Counted from the first letter of the stretch, positions 8,731-16,846 are shown. The stretch is DNA of 64,000 nt from Bog-473 sp963730395 (GCA_963730395.1 CAVSSK010000031.1:1-64000); one strand, 5' to 3'. A program made the numbers and translations. Notes: generated by a model from the letters alone, not told the origin.

Positions 8731-9100
8731 TCTTAAAGTCTCCCACTGTGGCCGCAGGGGTTCCCCAGTTCGCCGGGAGGGTGGGGCAGTACGGCACGAG
8801 TGGGGCGCCTCCAGTCCTGACCCGTCGAATATTTGGGGGGCACCACGAGGGCCCTGGAATACCGCTCCGTACGAGGATTCTTGAATGGCACCGCTAGCTG
8901 ACCAAGCGGTCTCGGCGCTGACGCCTGCAGCTGCGTCATGAACGACACATCCGGGCCACCCAAATGGTTCCTTCGGACGCGCGTATTTGAGCTAGCCGTC
9001 GATACGCGCTGCCGAATCGGGCCCGTCTGGCGATGGCTCTAGCCCAAAATGAGCCCGGTCCATGAAGGCGGGCTTCAAGGTGGTCACGAGCGATGGGCGC
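8731..9100. other. gene-poor stretch, nothing recognised
   Basis: No conserved protein motif, RNA gene or clear repeat was seen between the winged-helix fragment and the LytR_C-domain gene. Confidence 0.4.
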
Positions 9101-9772
9101 TCAGGTGGCCGGAACTGTCGTGGCCGGGAATCCGTTGCGCGCAAGGTCAGGCCCGATGATCACGACGATGTCAAGACCAGTGACGTTCGCGACCGGTAAG
9201 GCCCCGGTCAGCGGTTGGACAGCTGTCGTCGGCACGCCAAGCTCGGAAGCGACCAGCGCGGCCGCTTGTTGCTGCGACGGGGCGTAGTAGATCGTCGTCG
9301 ACGACGCCGCGGACGTACTGTTCCGCGGAGTGGAGACATTCCACCCGTTTAGCTGGAGCTGCTGGGTGAAATGGCCGGCTGCGTTAGGTTCCTGAGTGCC
9401 GTTTGCTACGAGAACCTTGACACTTGAATGAGCCACGGTCGACGTGGTCGTTGGTAGCCGGTGTGGGAAAGTCGCCGCGGTGCTGGAAGTCGTCGCGGTG
9501 CCCAGAGTCGACGCGGCCTTGAAGTGAGGACCGACCACCGCTCCTACATATCCCGCGAGGGCGAGTGCTCCCAGGCACGCAATGGCGATGCCGATACGCC
9601 GCCCCCAAGAGGTCCCTTCGTACGCGTGGAGAGGACTCACGATGCAGATCTTAGAGAGCACGAGAGTGGGAAGCTCCTTGTCGGAGCCGGCCCGCTCGCG
9701 GCTCTCGCAGCCCGGGCTGGTATGCCATTCCGTCAGCGAGGATGGGTCCAAGCGCCCGGTGGTGCCCAGCAC
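9101..9772 (-). CDS. membrane-anchored LytR C-terminal domain protein
   Basis: A bitopic protein of up to 223 residues. One transmembrane helix (IGIAIACLGALALAGYVGAVVG) is followed by a Thr/Ser-rich linker (TATTSSTAATFPHRLPTTTS) and a C-terminal LytR_C-like domain: VKVLVANGTQEPNAAGHFTQ, LQLNGWNV, TTIYYAPSQQQAAALVASEL and LDIVVIIGPDL. LytR_C domains occur at the ends of LytR-CpsA-Psr cell-wall enzymes and as stand-alone exported modules; this one lacks the catalytic LCP domain. The start is uncertain: the first 45 residues look unnatural, and a TTG or GTG nearer the helix may be used. Confidence 0.6.
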   Translation of the reverse strand: MLGTTGRLDPSSLTEWHTSPGCESRERAGSDKELPTLVLSKICIVSPLHAYEGTSWGRRIGIAIACLGALALAGYVGAVVGPHFKAASTLGTATTSSTAATFPHRLPTTTSTVAHSSVKVLVANGTQEPNAAGHFTQQLQLNGWNVSTPRNSTSAASSTTIYYAPSQQQAAALVASELGVPTTAVQPLTGALPVANVTGLDIVVIIGPDLARNGFPATTVPAT

Positions 9773-10086
9773 TGGGCCGTCGAAGTCGAGAGGGTCGTAC
9801 TGAAGTTCTCCGAAGGTGGGAATGTTGAAGCGTGACCCTTAGCGACAGAAGCCAGCCCATCTAGGCTCTGGGTTTCCGTCGGGGCGGCCCTCGGTTCGCT
9901 AGAGGCTAGAGCGCCGTCCCCGCCCCAGTTCGCCGGCTCGGGGAGCATTAGATGTCGACTCGCGCATGCCAACCGCTAACTGCCACCGACCGAATCAGGC
10001 ACTTATGGGCGAGGGCATCGACACGATTGACAACCCTTCAACCGAGGTATACTTTCCAATATAGTTAATTAACAACCCTGGAAAGT
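9773..10086. other. intergenic leading into the arsR promoter
   Basis: No gene seen. The right end (10027-10086) holds the promoter and operator of the ArsR-family operon, described separately. Confidence 0.5.
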
Positions 10087-10088
10087 AT
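10027..10088 (+). promoter_or_regulatory. arsR promoter with inverted-repeat operator
   Basis: A TTGACA -35 (10027-10032) and TATACT -10 (10048-10053) are separated by 15 bp. A perfect 9-bp inverted repeat, ATACTTTCC (10049-10057) and GGAAAGTAT (10080-10088), covers the -10 and runs into the ArsR start codon, with an AT-rich 22-bp centre. The position is ideal for autorepression by the encoded HTH protein. Confidence 0.65.
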
Positions 10089-10452
10089 GATGCCGACGGC
10101 GATCGATGAAGTACGACTGAGTGAAACCTTCGCCGCGTTGGCGAACTCGACGCGCAGGGCAATCGTTGCCCGCCTTGCGGAGGGTGAAGCCACTGTCAAC
10201 GAACTGGCCAAGCCCTTCGAACTCTCCCTCCCTGCCATCTCAAAGCACATCAAAGTGCTCGAACAGGCCGGGTTGATCCAAAGGACTCAGCGAGCTCAAT
10301 ACCGACCCTGCACCCTTGACGTTGCAACGCTGGAGGTTGTGTCGAGTTGGGCCGAACAATGTCGGTCCGTCTGGGAAAACCGCTTTGACCAGATGGACCA
10401 GTACCTCGCGAAACTCCGACCGCAGCGAAAGGCAGAGACGCACAATGGCTGA
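10087..10452 (+). CDS. ArsR-family HTH transcriptional regulator
   Basis: A 121-residue winged-helix repressor: LSETFAALANSTRRAIVARLAEGEATVNELAKPFELSLPAISKHIKVLEQAGLIQRT is the ArsR core with recognition helix SLPAISKHIKVLEQAG. No cysteine or histidine metal-site motif (ELCVCDL type) is present, so it belongs to the non-metal branch often paired with SRPBCC/AHSA1 proteins. ATG occurs at 10087 and 10090. The operator overlaps the first, so 10090 may be the real start. It overlaps the following AHSA1 gene by 8 bp, giving a two-gene operon that is probably self-repressed. Confidence 0.9.
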   Translation: MMPTAIDEVRLSETFAALANSTRRAIVARLAEGEATVNELAKPFELSLPAISKHIKVLEQAGLIQRTQRAQYRPCTLDVATLEVVSSWAEQCRSVWENRFDQMDQYLAKLRPQRKAETHNG

Positions 10453-10945
10453 TGGCACTTCTTCCAAGGATGCAGTGGTCCTCGAACGCACCTTCGATGC
10501 GCCTGTCGAACTGATCTGGCAGATGTGGACCAACCCCGAGCACTTCAAGGCGTGGTACGGGCCCGACGGCGCAACCATCCCGGTTGCGAAGATGGACGTA
10601 CGCGTGGGCGGCACCCGTCTGGTGTGCATGGAGATGCAATCCCCGAATGGTCCGATGCAAATGTGGTTCACCGGCGATTACCGCGAGGTGGTCGAGAACG
10701 AGCGACTCGTCTACACCGAATCCATGGCGGATGAACATGGCAACGTGGTAGAGCCCTCAGCCATGGGAATGCCTGAGGGGCACCCGACGACCACTGAGGT
10801 CAGCGTGGAGCTCGAAGGCGTCGACGGGCGCACCAAGATGGTAATGACCCATTCGGGCATCCCGAGCGACTCTCCTGGAGCGACCGGATGGATTATGGCC
10901 TTCGACAAGCTCAATTCCTACGTCGCCGATCGCAGCGATCACTAG
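10445..10945 (+). CDS. SRPBCC / AHSA1-family protein
   Basis: A 166-residue START-like protein of the activator-of-Hsp90-ATPase-1 (AHSA1) family. It has the opening VVLERTFDAPVELIWQMWTN, EHFKAWYGPDGATIP, DVRVGGTRLVCMEMQSPNGP and a C-terminal helix MAFDKLNSYVAD. Such domains form a hydrophobic ligand cavity; no enzyme activity can be assigned. ATG 10445 overlaps the ArsR stop. ArsR-AHSA1 pairs are a recurrent arrangement in which the regulator controls its neighbour. Confidence 0.85.
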   Translation: MADGTSSKDAVVLERTFDAPVELIWQMWTNPEHFKAWYGPDGATIPVAKMDVRVGGTRLVCMEMQSPNGPMQMWFTGDYREVVENERLVYTESMADEHGNVVEPSAMGMPEGHPTTTEVSVELEGVDGRTKMVMTHSGIPSDSPGATGWIMAFDKLNSYVADRSDH

Positions 10946-10998
10946 CCCCTTCCAAGTCACCCTTCTGATTCGTCCAGCCCTGGGATTAGCGTTTGCAC

Positions 10999-11328
10999 AT
11001 GGCCTTCGATGAGGGATTGGCGGAGCGAGTACGAGACCTTGTGGGCACAACCGCAGGATTGTCTGAACGCAAGATGTTCGGGGGACTCTGCTTCATGTTG
11101 CAAGGCAACATGAGTTTCGGAGTCGTCGGAAGCGAACTTATGGTGCGAGTCGGCCCTGACTATTACCCCGAGGCCCTGGCACTCCCTCATGCGCGGGAAA
11201 TGGACTTCACGGGCCGCTCGATGCGCGGCATGGTCTTCGTGTCGGAGGATGGAATCTCGGAGGATGAGGACCTTGAGCATTGGCTCAAGCGAGGCATGGC
11301 CTTCGCTGGATCACTACCTCCCAAGTAG
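10999..11328 (+). CDS. TfoX N-terminal domain protein
   Basis: A 109-residue protein matching the TfoX_N domain: LAERVRDLVGTTAGLSERKMFGG, CFMLQGNMSFGVVGSELMVRVGPD, and REMDFTGRSMRGMVFV. The KMFGG and GxLMVRVG blocks are characteristic. The domain is named from a competence regulator, but stand-alone actinobacterial copies have no known role. The in-frame upstream TTG (10993) adds only two residues. It sits 50 bp after the AHSA1 gene on the same strand and may be cotranscribed. Confidence 0.8.
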   Translation: MAFDEGLAERVRDLVGTTAGLSERKMFGGLCFMLQGNMSFGVVGSELMVRVGPDYYPEALALPHAREMDFTGRSMRGMVFVSEDGISEDEDLEHWLKRGMAFAGSLPPK

Positions 11329-11338
11329 ATCGGCCTGC

Positions 11339-12699
11339 CCCCTATTCAGTATGGAACGGCCGGCTCCTCCGGCATCCGCATTTACGTGGATCATTCACTT
11401 GTGCGGTGAACGGAGCCGACATACGGAAGGAAGGAGCCAGCCGTGTCCAGTATTGCCCACCGAGGTTTCGTCCACCTGGGGATGGACGTAGCGAAGGACT
11501 CGATCGCCGTCGCGGTGCTCTCCCCCGATCGTGATACCGCCGAGGTCGACAAGATCTTCCACGACACCGACTCAGTCCGGCGCCTGGTCAAACGGCTGGG
11601 CAAGCCCAAGGGGATCTGGGCCTGCTACGAAGCGGGCCCCACCGGCTATGACCTCCAACGCCTGCTGACTTCGATGGGGGTGCGCTGCGACGTGGTGGCC
11701 CCTTCTCTCATCCCGAAGGGCTCGGGCGATCGGGTGAAGACCGACCGCAGGGATGCTCGTCGACTGGCGGGGTTGCACCGGGCCGGCGAGCTCACCCCGA
11801 TCGCCATCCCGACGCCCGCCCAAGAAGGCGTGCGCGATCTGTGTCGCACACGCGGTGACATGGTCCAGGACCTCACCCGGGCCCGCAACCGGTTGAGCGG
11901 GTTCCTGCTTCGTCACAGCGTGGTGTGGCGAGGAGGATCACCGTGGACCGAACGCCATCGACGCTGGCTCGCCACCTTGTCCTTCGACGATCCGGCAATC
12001 GCGACGACCTACTCGCATTACCTGGCCACCGTGAAGCTGCGAGACACCGCACTCGAGTCGGTCGAGGCCGATCTCGTGCCGTGGTGCACACAGGATCCCT
12101 TCGGTCACCAAGTGCAACGCTTGGCCGCCTATCGGGGCGTGACCAGAATCGGTGCGCTGTGTCTGGCCGCCGAGGTGTTCGACTGGCGCCGTTTCCCGAG
12201 GGCAAGACCCTTCATGAGCTTCACCGGCCTCGTGCCCGGGGAGAACTCGACTGGTCTCACCCAGCGTCGGGGCTCGATCACCCGGGCCGGCAATGCCCAC
12301 CTGCGGGGCCAGCTCTGTGAAGCGGCCTGGGCCTACCAGCACAGCCCGAATGTCGGCGCCGGCATCAGAGAGCGTCAAGTAGATGTGCCGCCCGAGACCG
12401 TGGCCCGCTCGTGGGCCGCGCAGGTCCGTCTTTCCCGGCGCTTCCGCCAACTCGCTGCCCACAAGAACGTGCGCTCGGTCGTGGCCGCCGCCATCGCCCG
12501 CGAGCTCGCCGGGTTCCTCTGGGCCGAGATGGTGGCCGAGGTCTGACGCCGTGATCTTCCCGTCGGTCAGCGCGCGATCGGCGCCGCGTCTGACCGAGCC
12601 CTCCACGACGCGCCGGAGCACCGCCGCAGCAGATCCGATCCTCGCCGGCGTTACGCCCACCTCGCTCTTTGTGAGGGTGTCACGGACGCCCCTATTCAG
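11339..12699 (+). mobile_element. IS110-family insertion sequence
   Basis: A full-length IS110-type transposase is flanked by an 11-bp direct repeat CCCCTATTCAG (11339-11349 and 12689-12699), which I take as approximate element limits. About 100 bp of non-coding sequence precede and 140 bp follow the transposase, as in IS110 elements, whose ends encode or include the bridge RNA. Classical terminal inverted repeats are absent, as expected for this family. Confidence 0.6.
11443..12546 (+). CDS. IS110-family transposase (DEDD)
   Basis: A 367-residue recombinase. The N-terminal DEDD RuvC-like domain shows HLGMDVAKDSIAVAVL (first Asp), WACYEAGPTGYDLQRLL (Glu) and KTDRRDARRLAGL (Asp/Asp pair). The C-terminal Tnp_20 domain shows YRGVTRIGALCLAAEV, FMSFTGLVPGENSTG and RRGSITRAGNAHLRGQLCEAAW with the conserved serine (GSITRAGN). 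GTG 11443 is preceded by GGAAGGAG. Family knowledge says IS110 enzymes recombine donor and target DNA guided by a bridge RNA. Unlike its neighbours the gene is intact. Confidence 0.92.
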   Translation: MSSIAHRGFVHLGMDVAKDSIAVAVLSPDRDTAEVDKIFHDTDSVRRLVKRLGKPKGIWACYEAGPTGYDLQRLLTSMGVRCDVVAPSLIPKGSGDRVKTDRRDARRLAGLHRAGELTPIAIPTPAQEGVRDLCRTRGDMVQDLTRARNRLSGFLLRHSVVWRGGSPWTERHRRWLATLSFDDPAIATTYSHYLATVKLRDTALESVEADLVPWCTQDPFGHQVQRLAAYRGVTRIGALCLAAEVFDWRRFPRARPFMSFTGLVPGENSTGLTQRRGSITRAGNAHLRGQLCEAAWAYQHSPNVGAGIRERQVDVPPETVARSWAAQVRLSRRFRQLAAHKNVRSVVAAAIARELAGFLWAEMVAEV

Positions 12700-13132
12700 A
12701 GGCAACCACCTGCGAATGGCTCTTCTGCGATTCCGACTCGCGTACATCATCGTGGCGGTTCTCCGATCCACTGCGCTCCGGCGCGTCGTCGATGGCTCGC
12801 TCGACCACCACCGCCATCCGCACGGGGAGACGAGTAGCAGCCTCCACCCCAGCGTCAACACCGTTCGTCCTCACCCTTCGGGTTCCGGGCGCTCCGTGTT
12901 GACATCGGGGCCCCACCGACTGCTCAGGAACAATCAGGCGCCGCACCTCTGGTGCGTCGCGGTCAAAAGACAGTGAGAAGGACCTTCGCGCGGGAGGTTG
13001 ACAGGCCGTTCCACATCATCGCCGGGATCGGGCGCCCCGCACATTCGGGGAGGCGAGGGCGGGGCTTACTACAGCCAGAACCACCGGAGGCCTGGAGGAC
13101 TCCAGCAAGGAAATCGAAGAGCCTGCCTATGA
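12547..13132. other. non-coding right end of IS110 and inverted-repeat region
   Basis: No protein-coding family is visible. The stretch holds the right end of the IS110 element, the CCCCTATTCAG repeat and a long-arm inverted repeat (12605-12789). From about 12800 to 13132 nothing was recognised. Confidence 0.45.
12605..12789. repeat. 15-bp perfect inverted repeat centred on the IS110 right boundary
   Basis: ACGACGCGCCGGAGC at 12605-12619 is the exact reverse complement of 12775-12789. Similarity extends imperfectly outward (CGAGCC on both sides) and inward (GATC-containing blocks). The centre of symmetry, about 12697, falls on the CCCCTATTCAG repeat that marks the element end. Confidence 0.6.
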
Positions 13133-13813
13133 TTAGGTACCGCGGGCGACACCGGCCAGGATCGGGTGCTGGCCGAACCACTTCGGAATCCGTCGAGTGA
13201 GCTCCGTCGGTCCGTGCATCGTGATGCGTCCGTCGGCGAGGCCGTCGACGAAACGAGCATCGCCCATCCACACCTCAGTCAGAGTGCGTAGGTCGGCCTC
13301 GATAGTCACGTCGACCTCGAATCCAGGGTCGATGAGGCACAGGTCCACGTCGTGTTTGTCGACGACGATCCAGAAGTATCGGCACTTGGCGGGCATTGTC
13401 GGGAACGTGAGCTGGACGACCACCCGATCCGTCCTGAACCCTCCTGGGGTCAGGAACCGCCGGACATCCCAGAGCAACAGTCCGGGGTCGAGGTCGTCGG
13501 GCCGGTAGTCGCTGCGCACCCACCGCTGGCCCCACTCTCCGAGTCCCTGGATGAGGGGGAACAACTCCCATCCGGCCTCGGTCAGGTTGTAGGACGTGCC
13601 GGCGCCAGAGGAATTGCGCTCGATGACGCCGGCGGCCTCCAGCTCCTTGAGCCGTTTGGACAGGAGTGCAGGCGAGCAGGTGGGCACGCCTCGGCGGATC
13701 TCGTTGAAGCGAGTGCTGCCGACCAGCATCTCCCGCAGGATGAGCGGCGTCCACCGTTGGCAGATGACCTCTGCAGCCTTGGACACCGGGCAGAACTGGC
13801 CGTAACCGTTCAC
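13133..13813 (-). CDS. HxlR-family transcriptional regulator with C-terminal SCP2-like domain
   Basis: The N-terminal half is a classic HxlR winged helix: YGQFCPVSKAAEVICQRWTPLILREMLVGSTRFNEIRRGVPTCSPALLSKRLKELEAAGVIER. The C-terminal half (about residues 110-226) resembles a sterol-carrier-like ligand domain found in longer HxlR proteins (DVDLCLIDPGFEVDVTIEADLRTLTEVWMGDARF, DGRITMHGP). GTG 13813 sits just before the conserved NGYGQFCP start; the frame is open to 13834. It diverges from the DsrE-like gene and probably controls it and itself. Confidence 0.85.
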   Translation of the reverse strand: MNGYGQFCPVSKAAEVICQRWTPLILREMLVGSTRFNEIRRGVPTCSPALLSKRLKELEAAGVIERNSSGAGTSYNLTEAGWELFPLIQGLGEWGQRWVRSDYRPDDLDPGLLLWDVRRFLTPGGFRTDRVVVQLTFPTMPAKCRYFWIVVDKHDVDLCLIDPGFEVDVTIEADLRTLTEVWMGDARFVDGLADGRITMHGPTELTRRIPKWFGQHPILAGVARGT

Positions 13814-13914
13814 GCCGCCCAGGATAGGCCTCACTTCAGTATCTGAACTAGTCGCATCGCCTCCGAACTTCGATGATGGTCACTACCGACCAATTGAAGG
13901 AGAAGCGATCAGCC

Positions 13915-14277
13915 ATGCCGAGCAAAGCCGCCATCAGCCTCACCACGGGTCTCGAGGATCCCGAGAAGGTGACCGTCGCCTTCCTGGTGGCGGTCGGAGC
14001 GGCCGAGCAGGGCCGACCGACGGTGATGTTCCTCACCAAGGAGGCCGTGCGACTTGCGCTCGACGGTTTGGCGATTGGTGTCGCCTGCGACGGATGTCCG
14101 CCACTTGCTGATCTGCTCGATCGATACACCAAGGCGGGCGGCACTCTCATGGTGTGCCCCATCTGCTTCAACGCCAAGGCGCTCGACCAGACCCAACTCA
14201 TCGACAATGCCCAACTCGGTGGAACCGTGCAGCTCTGGGAGTGGATCGGCGAGGGAGCCACCACGTTCAGCTACTGA
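13915..14277 (+). CDS. DsrE/DsrF-like sulfur-relay family protein
   Basis: A 120-residue DsrE-fold protein: AAISLTTGLEDPEKVTVAFLVAVGAAEQGRPTVMFLTKEAVRLAL, GVACDGCPPLADLLDRYTKAGGTLMVCPICFNAK. Cysteines lie in ACDGCPP and in VCPICFNAK, compatible with a sulfur or redox role, though this subfamily is mostly uncharacterised. ATG 13915 is chosen over an in-frame start at 13873 because AAGGAG lies at 13898-13903 and homologues begin at this point. Divergent from the HxlR regulator, a common pairing. Confidence 0.8.
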   Translation: MPSKAAISLTTGLEDPEKVTVAFLVAVGAAEQGRPTVMFLTKEAVRLALDGLAIGVACDGCPPLADLLDRYTKAGGTLMVCPICFNAKALDQTQLIDNAQLGGTVQLWEWIGEGATTFSY

Positions 14278-14732
14278 CGAAACGAATGTTGATCGAGCTG
14301 AGGCGTGTCCTGGTCAGGATTCGCCGCCGATTATTGCGATGAGAGATCCTCGATTCACTGCCTGAGTCGCCCTGAGTTGCTCGCGGTCCATTTGGTTCCT
14401 CCAGATCGATCAGACAGCCGACCCTAGATCGACGGCAACCGGGGCACTGGGAACAGTCGGGGCGATGCTGCAGCCTGGACCGGAGGGAGTCCCAATACAT
14501 TGATACTTCTCTGAGGGCCCACCGCTTGACTGCTGGTCCCAAATAGCTTCGGGAGTGCTGGTGGGTTCGGCCTGACTTGGAATCCCGTGACGTTGCAAGA
14601 CGTCGTCGACCGAGACCTTCCAGCCGCACATTGACAGACGGCGCGTCCCGTCTCCGAGGTGGGGTGATTGGTCCGGGTTGCTAGAACAACCCAGACCGCC
14701 CGTCGCTCCGATCCGGAACGGCCGTGCCATCC
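14278..14732. other. intergenic before IS3, nothing recognised
   Basis: Open frames on the minus strand end near 14410 and 14267 but show no family motif. They may be fragments of a gene cut by the IS3 insertion. Confidence 0.4.
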
Positions 14733-14786
14733 TGAACCGTCCTGGGTTTCTTGGAGACTCCATACCTTGGAAGCGAGGATGGAGAC

Positions 14787-15110
14787 ATGGCAGACCCACA
14801 GAAGCGGTACCCGCCTGAGCTGAGAGAGCGGGTGGTGCGGATGGTGCTCGAAGCCCGGGCGGCAGATCCGAACGACACGAGGGCCATCACCCGGATCTCC
14901 GAGCAGCTCGGGGTCGGAACCGAATCGCTGCGCAACTGGGTGAAGCAGACCCAGATCGACGCCGGTGACCGACCTGGGACGACCACCGAGGAGCGCAAGC
15001 GGATCGCCGAGCTCGAGAAGGAGAACCGTGAGCTCAAGCGGTCCAACGAGATCCTGCGCCGGGCGTCGGCGTATTTCGCCCAGGCGGAGCTCGACCGCCC
15101 GTGGCAGTGA
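14787..15110 (+). CDS. IS3-family OrfA (HTH and leucine zipper)
   Basis: A 107-residue DNA-binding subunit. The helix-turn-helix is RAITRISEQLGVGTESLRNWVKQTQ; a leucine-zipper-like coiled coil follows (RIAELEKENRELKRSNEILRRASAYFAQAELDR). In IS3 elements OrfA binds the terminal repeats and is fused to OrfB by programmed frameshifting. ATG 14787; the TGA at 15108-15110 overlaps the orfB GTG at 15101. Confidence 0.9.
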   Translation: MADPQKRYPPELRERVVRMVLEARAADPNDTRAITRISEQLGVGTESLRNWVKQTQIDAGDRPGTTTEERKRIAELEKENRELKRSNEILRRASAYFAQAELDRPWQ

Positions 15111-16010
15111 TCGTCGACTTCATCGACACCAACCGTGACGAGCTCGGGGTCGAGCCCATCTGCAGGGATCTGCAGGTGGCCCCGAGTACGCACTACGCGG
15201 CGAGGTCCCGGGCGCCCTCGGCCCGGGACCGGCCGCGACGCGGCGCGGATCCCGCTGTTGGTGGCGATCTGGGAGGCGAACTTCAGGGTCTATGGGGTGC
15301 CCAAGCTCTGGAAGGCGGCGCGGCGGGCCGGCCATGACGTCGGACGTGACCAGGTGGCCCGCCTGATGGGCCGCGCCGACATCGAGGGGCTGCGCCGGGG
15401 CAAGAAGCGCAAGACCACCAAGGCTGACCCGGCCGCTGAGCGGCACCCCGATCTGGTCAAGCGGGTCTTTTCCGCCGAGCGCCCGAACGCCTTGTGGGTG
15501 AGCGACCTGACCTATATGGCGACCTGGTCGGGCTTCGCCTACGCGGACTTCATCACTGATGCCTTCTCCCAGATGATCGTCGGCTGGCGGGTGGCGAGCC
15601 ACATGCGAGCCGACATGGTCCTCGACGCCTTGGAGATGGCGCGCTGGAGGCGGGGCACCTTCCTCGAGGGGCTGGTGTCACACTCCGATGCCGGGTCGCA
15701 ATTCACATCAATTCGCTATGGCGAGCACCTCGACGAACTCGGAGCCGTCCCCTCCATCGGGAGCGTGGGCGACGCGTACGACAATGCATTGGCCGAGACC
15801 GTCAACGCCGCCTACAAGAGCGAACTCATCCGCGGGCCAGGGCAAGGGCCCTGGCGCAACGTCGACGACGTAGAGCTGGCCACACTCGCGTGGGTCCACT
15901 GGTACAACACGCAGAGACTGCACGAGTACCTCAGCTACGTGCCGCCGGCTGAATTCGAGGCGGCTTATGCTGCCAACAAGACCGACCAGCAACTGGTTGG
16001 AATCCAATAG
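15101..16010 (+). pseudogene. IS3-family OrfB transposase, one frameshift
   Basis: GTG 15101 starts AVIVDFIDTNRDELGVEPICRDL, matching the usual OrfB N-terminus, but the frame is lost at about 15230, where one extra C appears before CGCGACGCG. The next frame then continues IPLLVAIWEANFRVYGVPKLW to the end at 16010. The DDE core is intact: ALWVSDLTYMATW (D), VSHSDAGSQFTS (D) and YDNALAETVNAAYKSE (E). The transposase is inactive unless the shift is a sequencing error. Confidence 0.85.
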
Positions 16011-16041
16011 CCCGAGTCTCCATCAGACCCAGGACGGTTCA

Positions 16042-16372
16042 GTCGACTGCTACAACACCGAGCGGCCCCACCGCAGCCTCAGGCGTCGCACCCCGCTCGA
16101 GGCCCGGAGCACCCGGGAGAAGGCGGGCCCGACCGGCCCGCGCATTGAAGCCGCGGGCTATCGGATCCGCCGCGACAAGGTGGACACCTCGGGGTCGGTG
16201 ACGCTGCGCTACAAGGGCAAGCTGCACCACATCGGGATCGGCTGCCCTATGCGGGCTGGCGGGTCATCTTGCTCGTGGCCGGCCTTGACGTGGGGATCCT
16301 CGGCATCGACCGCTCGCCACTGCGGCACACCTGACGTTGGATCCGACCGTCGACTACCAGCGGATCCCCTGA
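16042..16372 (+). pseudogene. IS481-type transposase C-terminal remnant
   Basis: Immediately after the IS3 right repeat, the frame reads DCYNTERPHRSLRRRTPLEA, RIEAAGYRIRRDKVDTSGSV and TLRYKGKLHHIGIG, the end of an IS481-like integrase (YN..RPH.SL..RTP and a beta-rich tail). Two further frame changes lead through VILLVAGLDVGILGIDRSPLRH to LTLDPTVDYQRIP and a stop at about 16372. The catalytic domain is missing. It ends 56 bp from the tRNA-Pro gene. Confidence 0.7.
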
Positions 16373-16423
16373 AGCCACCGACGTGGCCGAATGCCAGCTC
16401 TACGATGTCTTTGAGACATCGCT

Positions 16424-16470
16424 CTAGTCGGGCTGCCGGGATTTGAACCCGGGACCTCTTGACCCCCAGT
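16424..16470 (-). repeat. att-like direct repeat inside intact tRNA-Pro (proximal copy)
   Basis: The 47-bp partner of 5559-5604, differing by one base. It runs from four bases beyond the tRNA 3' end to the anticodon loop, where identity stops. Recombination in the anticodon loop is one of the usual integrase crossover sites. Confidence 0.8.
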
Positions 16471-16502
16471 CAAGCGCGCTAACCAAGCTGCGCCACAGCC
16501 CG
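16428..16502 (-). tRNA. tRNA-Pro (anticodon GGG)
   Basis: The 75-nt gene folds fully. The acceptor stem CGGGCTG/CAGCCCG has 7 pairs with the C1-G72 pair and A73 discriminator typical of bacterial tRNA-Pro. It has a GCGC/GCGC D-stem, an anticodon stem CTTGA/TCAAG with loop CTGGGGG (anticodon GGG), and a T-stem CCGGG/CCCGG with loop TTCAAAT. CCA is not encoded. It decodes CCC and CCU. Its 3' half is duplicated at 5559-5604. Confidence 0.96.
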
Positions 16503-16846
16503 CATGTGTTATGACCTGCGCTTTTAGTCTCTCACCACCTCGAAGGCGAGCTGCAGAAGGGACATTTTGCAAACGCTCTGCAAACGTCCGCTCCCGTGGC
16601 CGCATTGCAGCCCGAACCAGGCGACAGGCTTCGCCTGACAGCCCGAACAAGGCCATCCACTTCGGCTATCTGTAGGTCGAACACCAGCCCAAGGCTAGCC
16701 CCATTCAGCGCAGCACTTCTCGGGGCTGTGGTCAGCTTGACTGGCTCTCGTGACTCGATTCTGTGCCGACGAGCTGCGTCCCCTCCCGGCAGCGGGACAC
16801 CCTCATCAACTGCGATCGCGAGCGGCTGAGATACGATTCGCACTCC
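16503..16846. other. intergenic upstream of tRNA-Pro, nothing recognised
   Basis: It should contain the tRNA-Pro promoter on the minus strand, but I could not pick a convincing -35/-10 pair. No protein motif was seen. Confidence 0.4.

Larger units (their letters stand above)
14733..16041 (+). mobile_element. IS3-family insertion sequence (1309 bp)
   Basis: Imperfect terminal inverted repeats of 28 bp lie at 14733-14760 and 16014-16041 (25 of 28 positions match), beginning TGAACCGTCC and ending GGACGGTTCA as in the IS3 family. Between them are orfA and orfB. The bases just outside (TCC on the left, GTC on the right) do not form the usual 3-bp target duplication, so one flank may have been rearranged after insertion. 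The right end abuts an IS481-type remnant. orfB is frameshifted, so the copy is probably inactive. Confidence 0.85.
5559..16470. mobile_element. putative decayed integrative element in tRNA-Pro(GGG)
   Basis: The interval is bounded by the tRNA-Pro 3' duplication. Its contents are typical of an eroded island: three transposon traces, several frameshifted genes, long stretches without a gene, and small regulator operons (ArsR, HxlR). The geometry is correct, with the element lying downstream of the intact tRNA and the displaced 3' fragment at the far end. No tyrosine or serine integrase, relaxase or phage gene was found inside, so it is probably immobile. An alternative is an older local duplication of the tRNA end. 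Confidence 0.6.
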
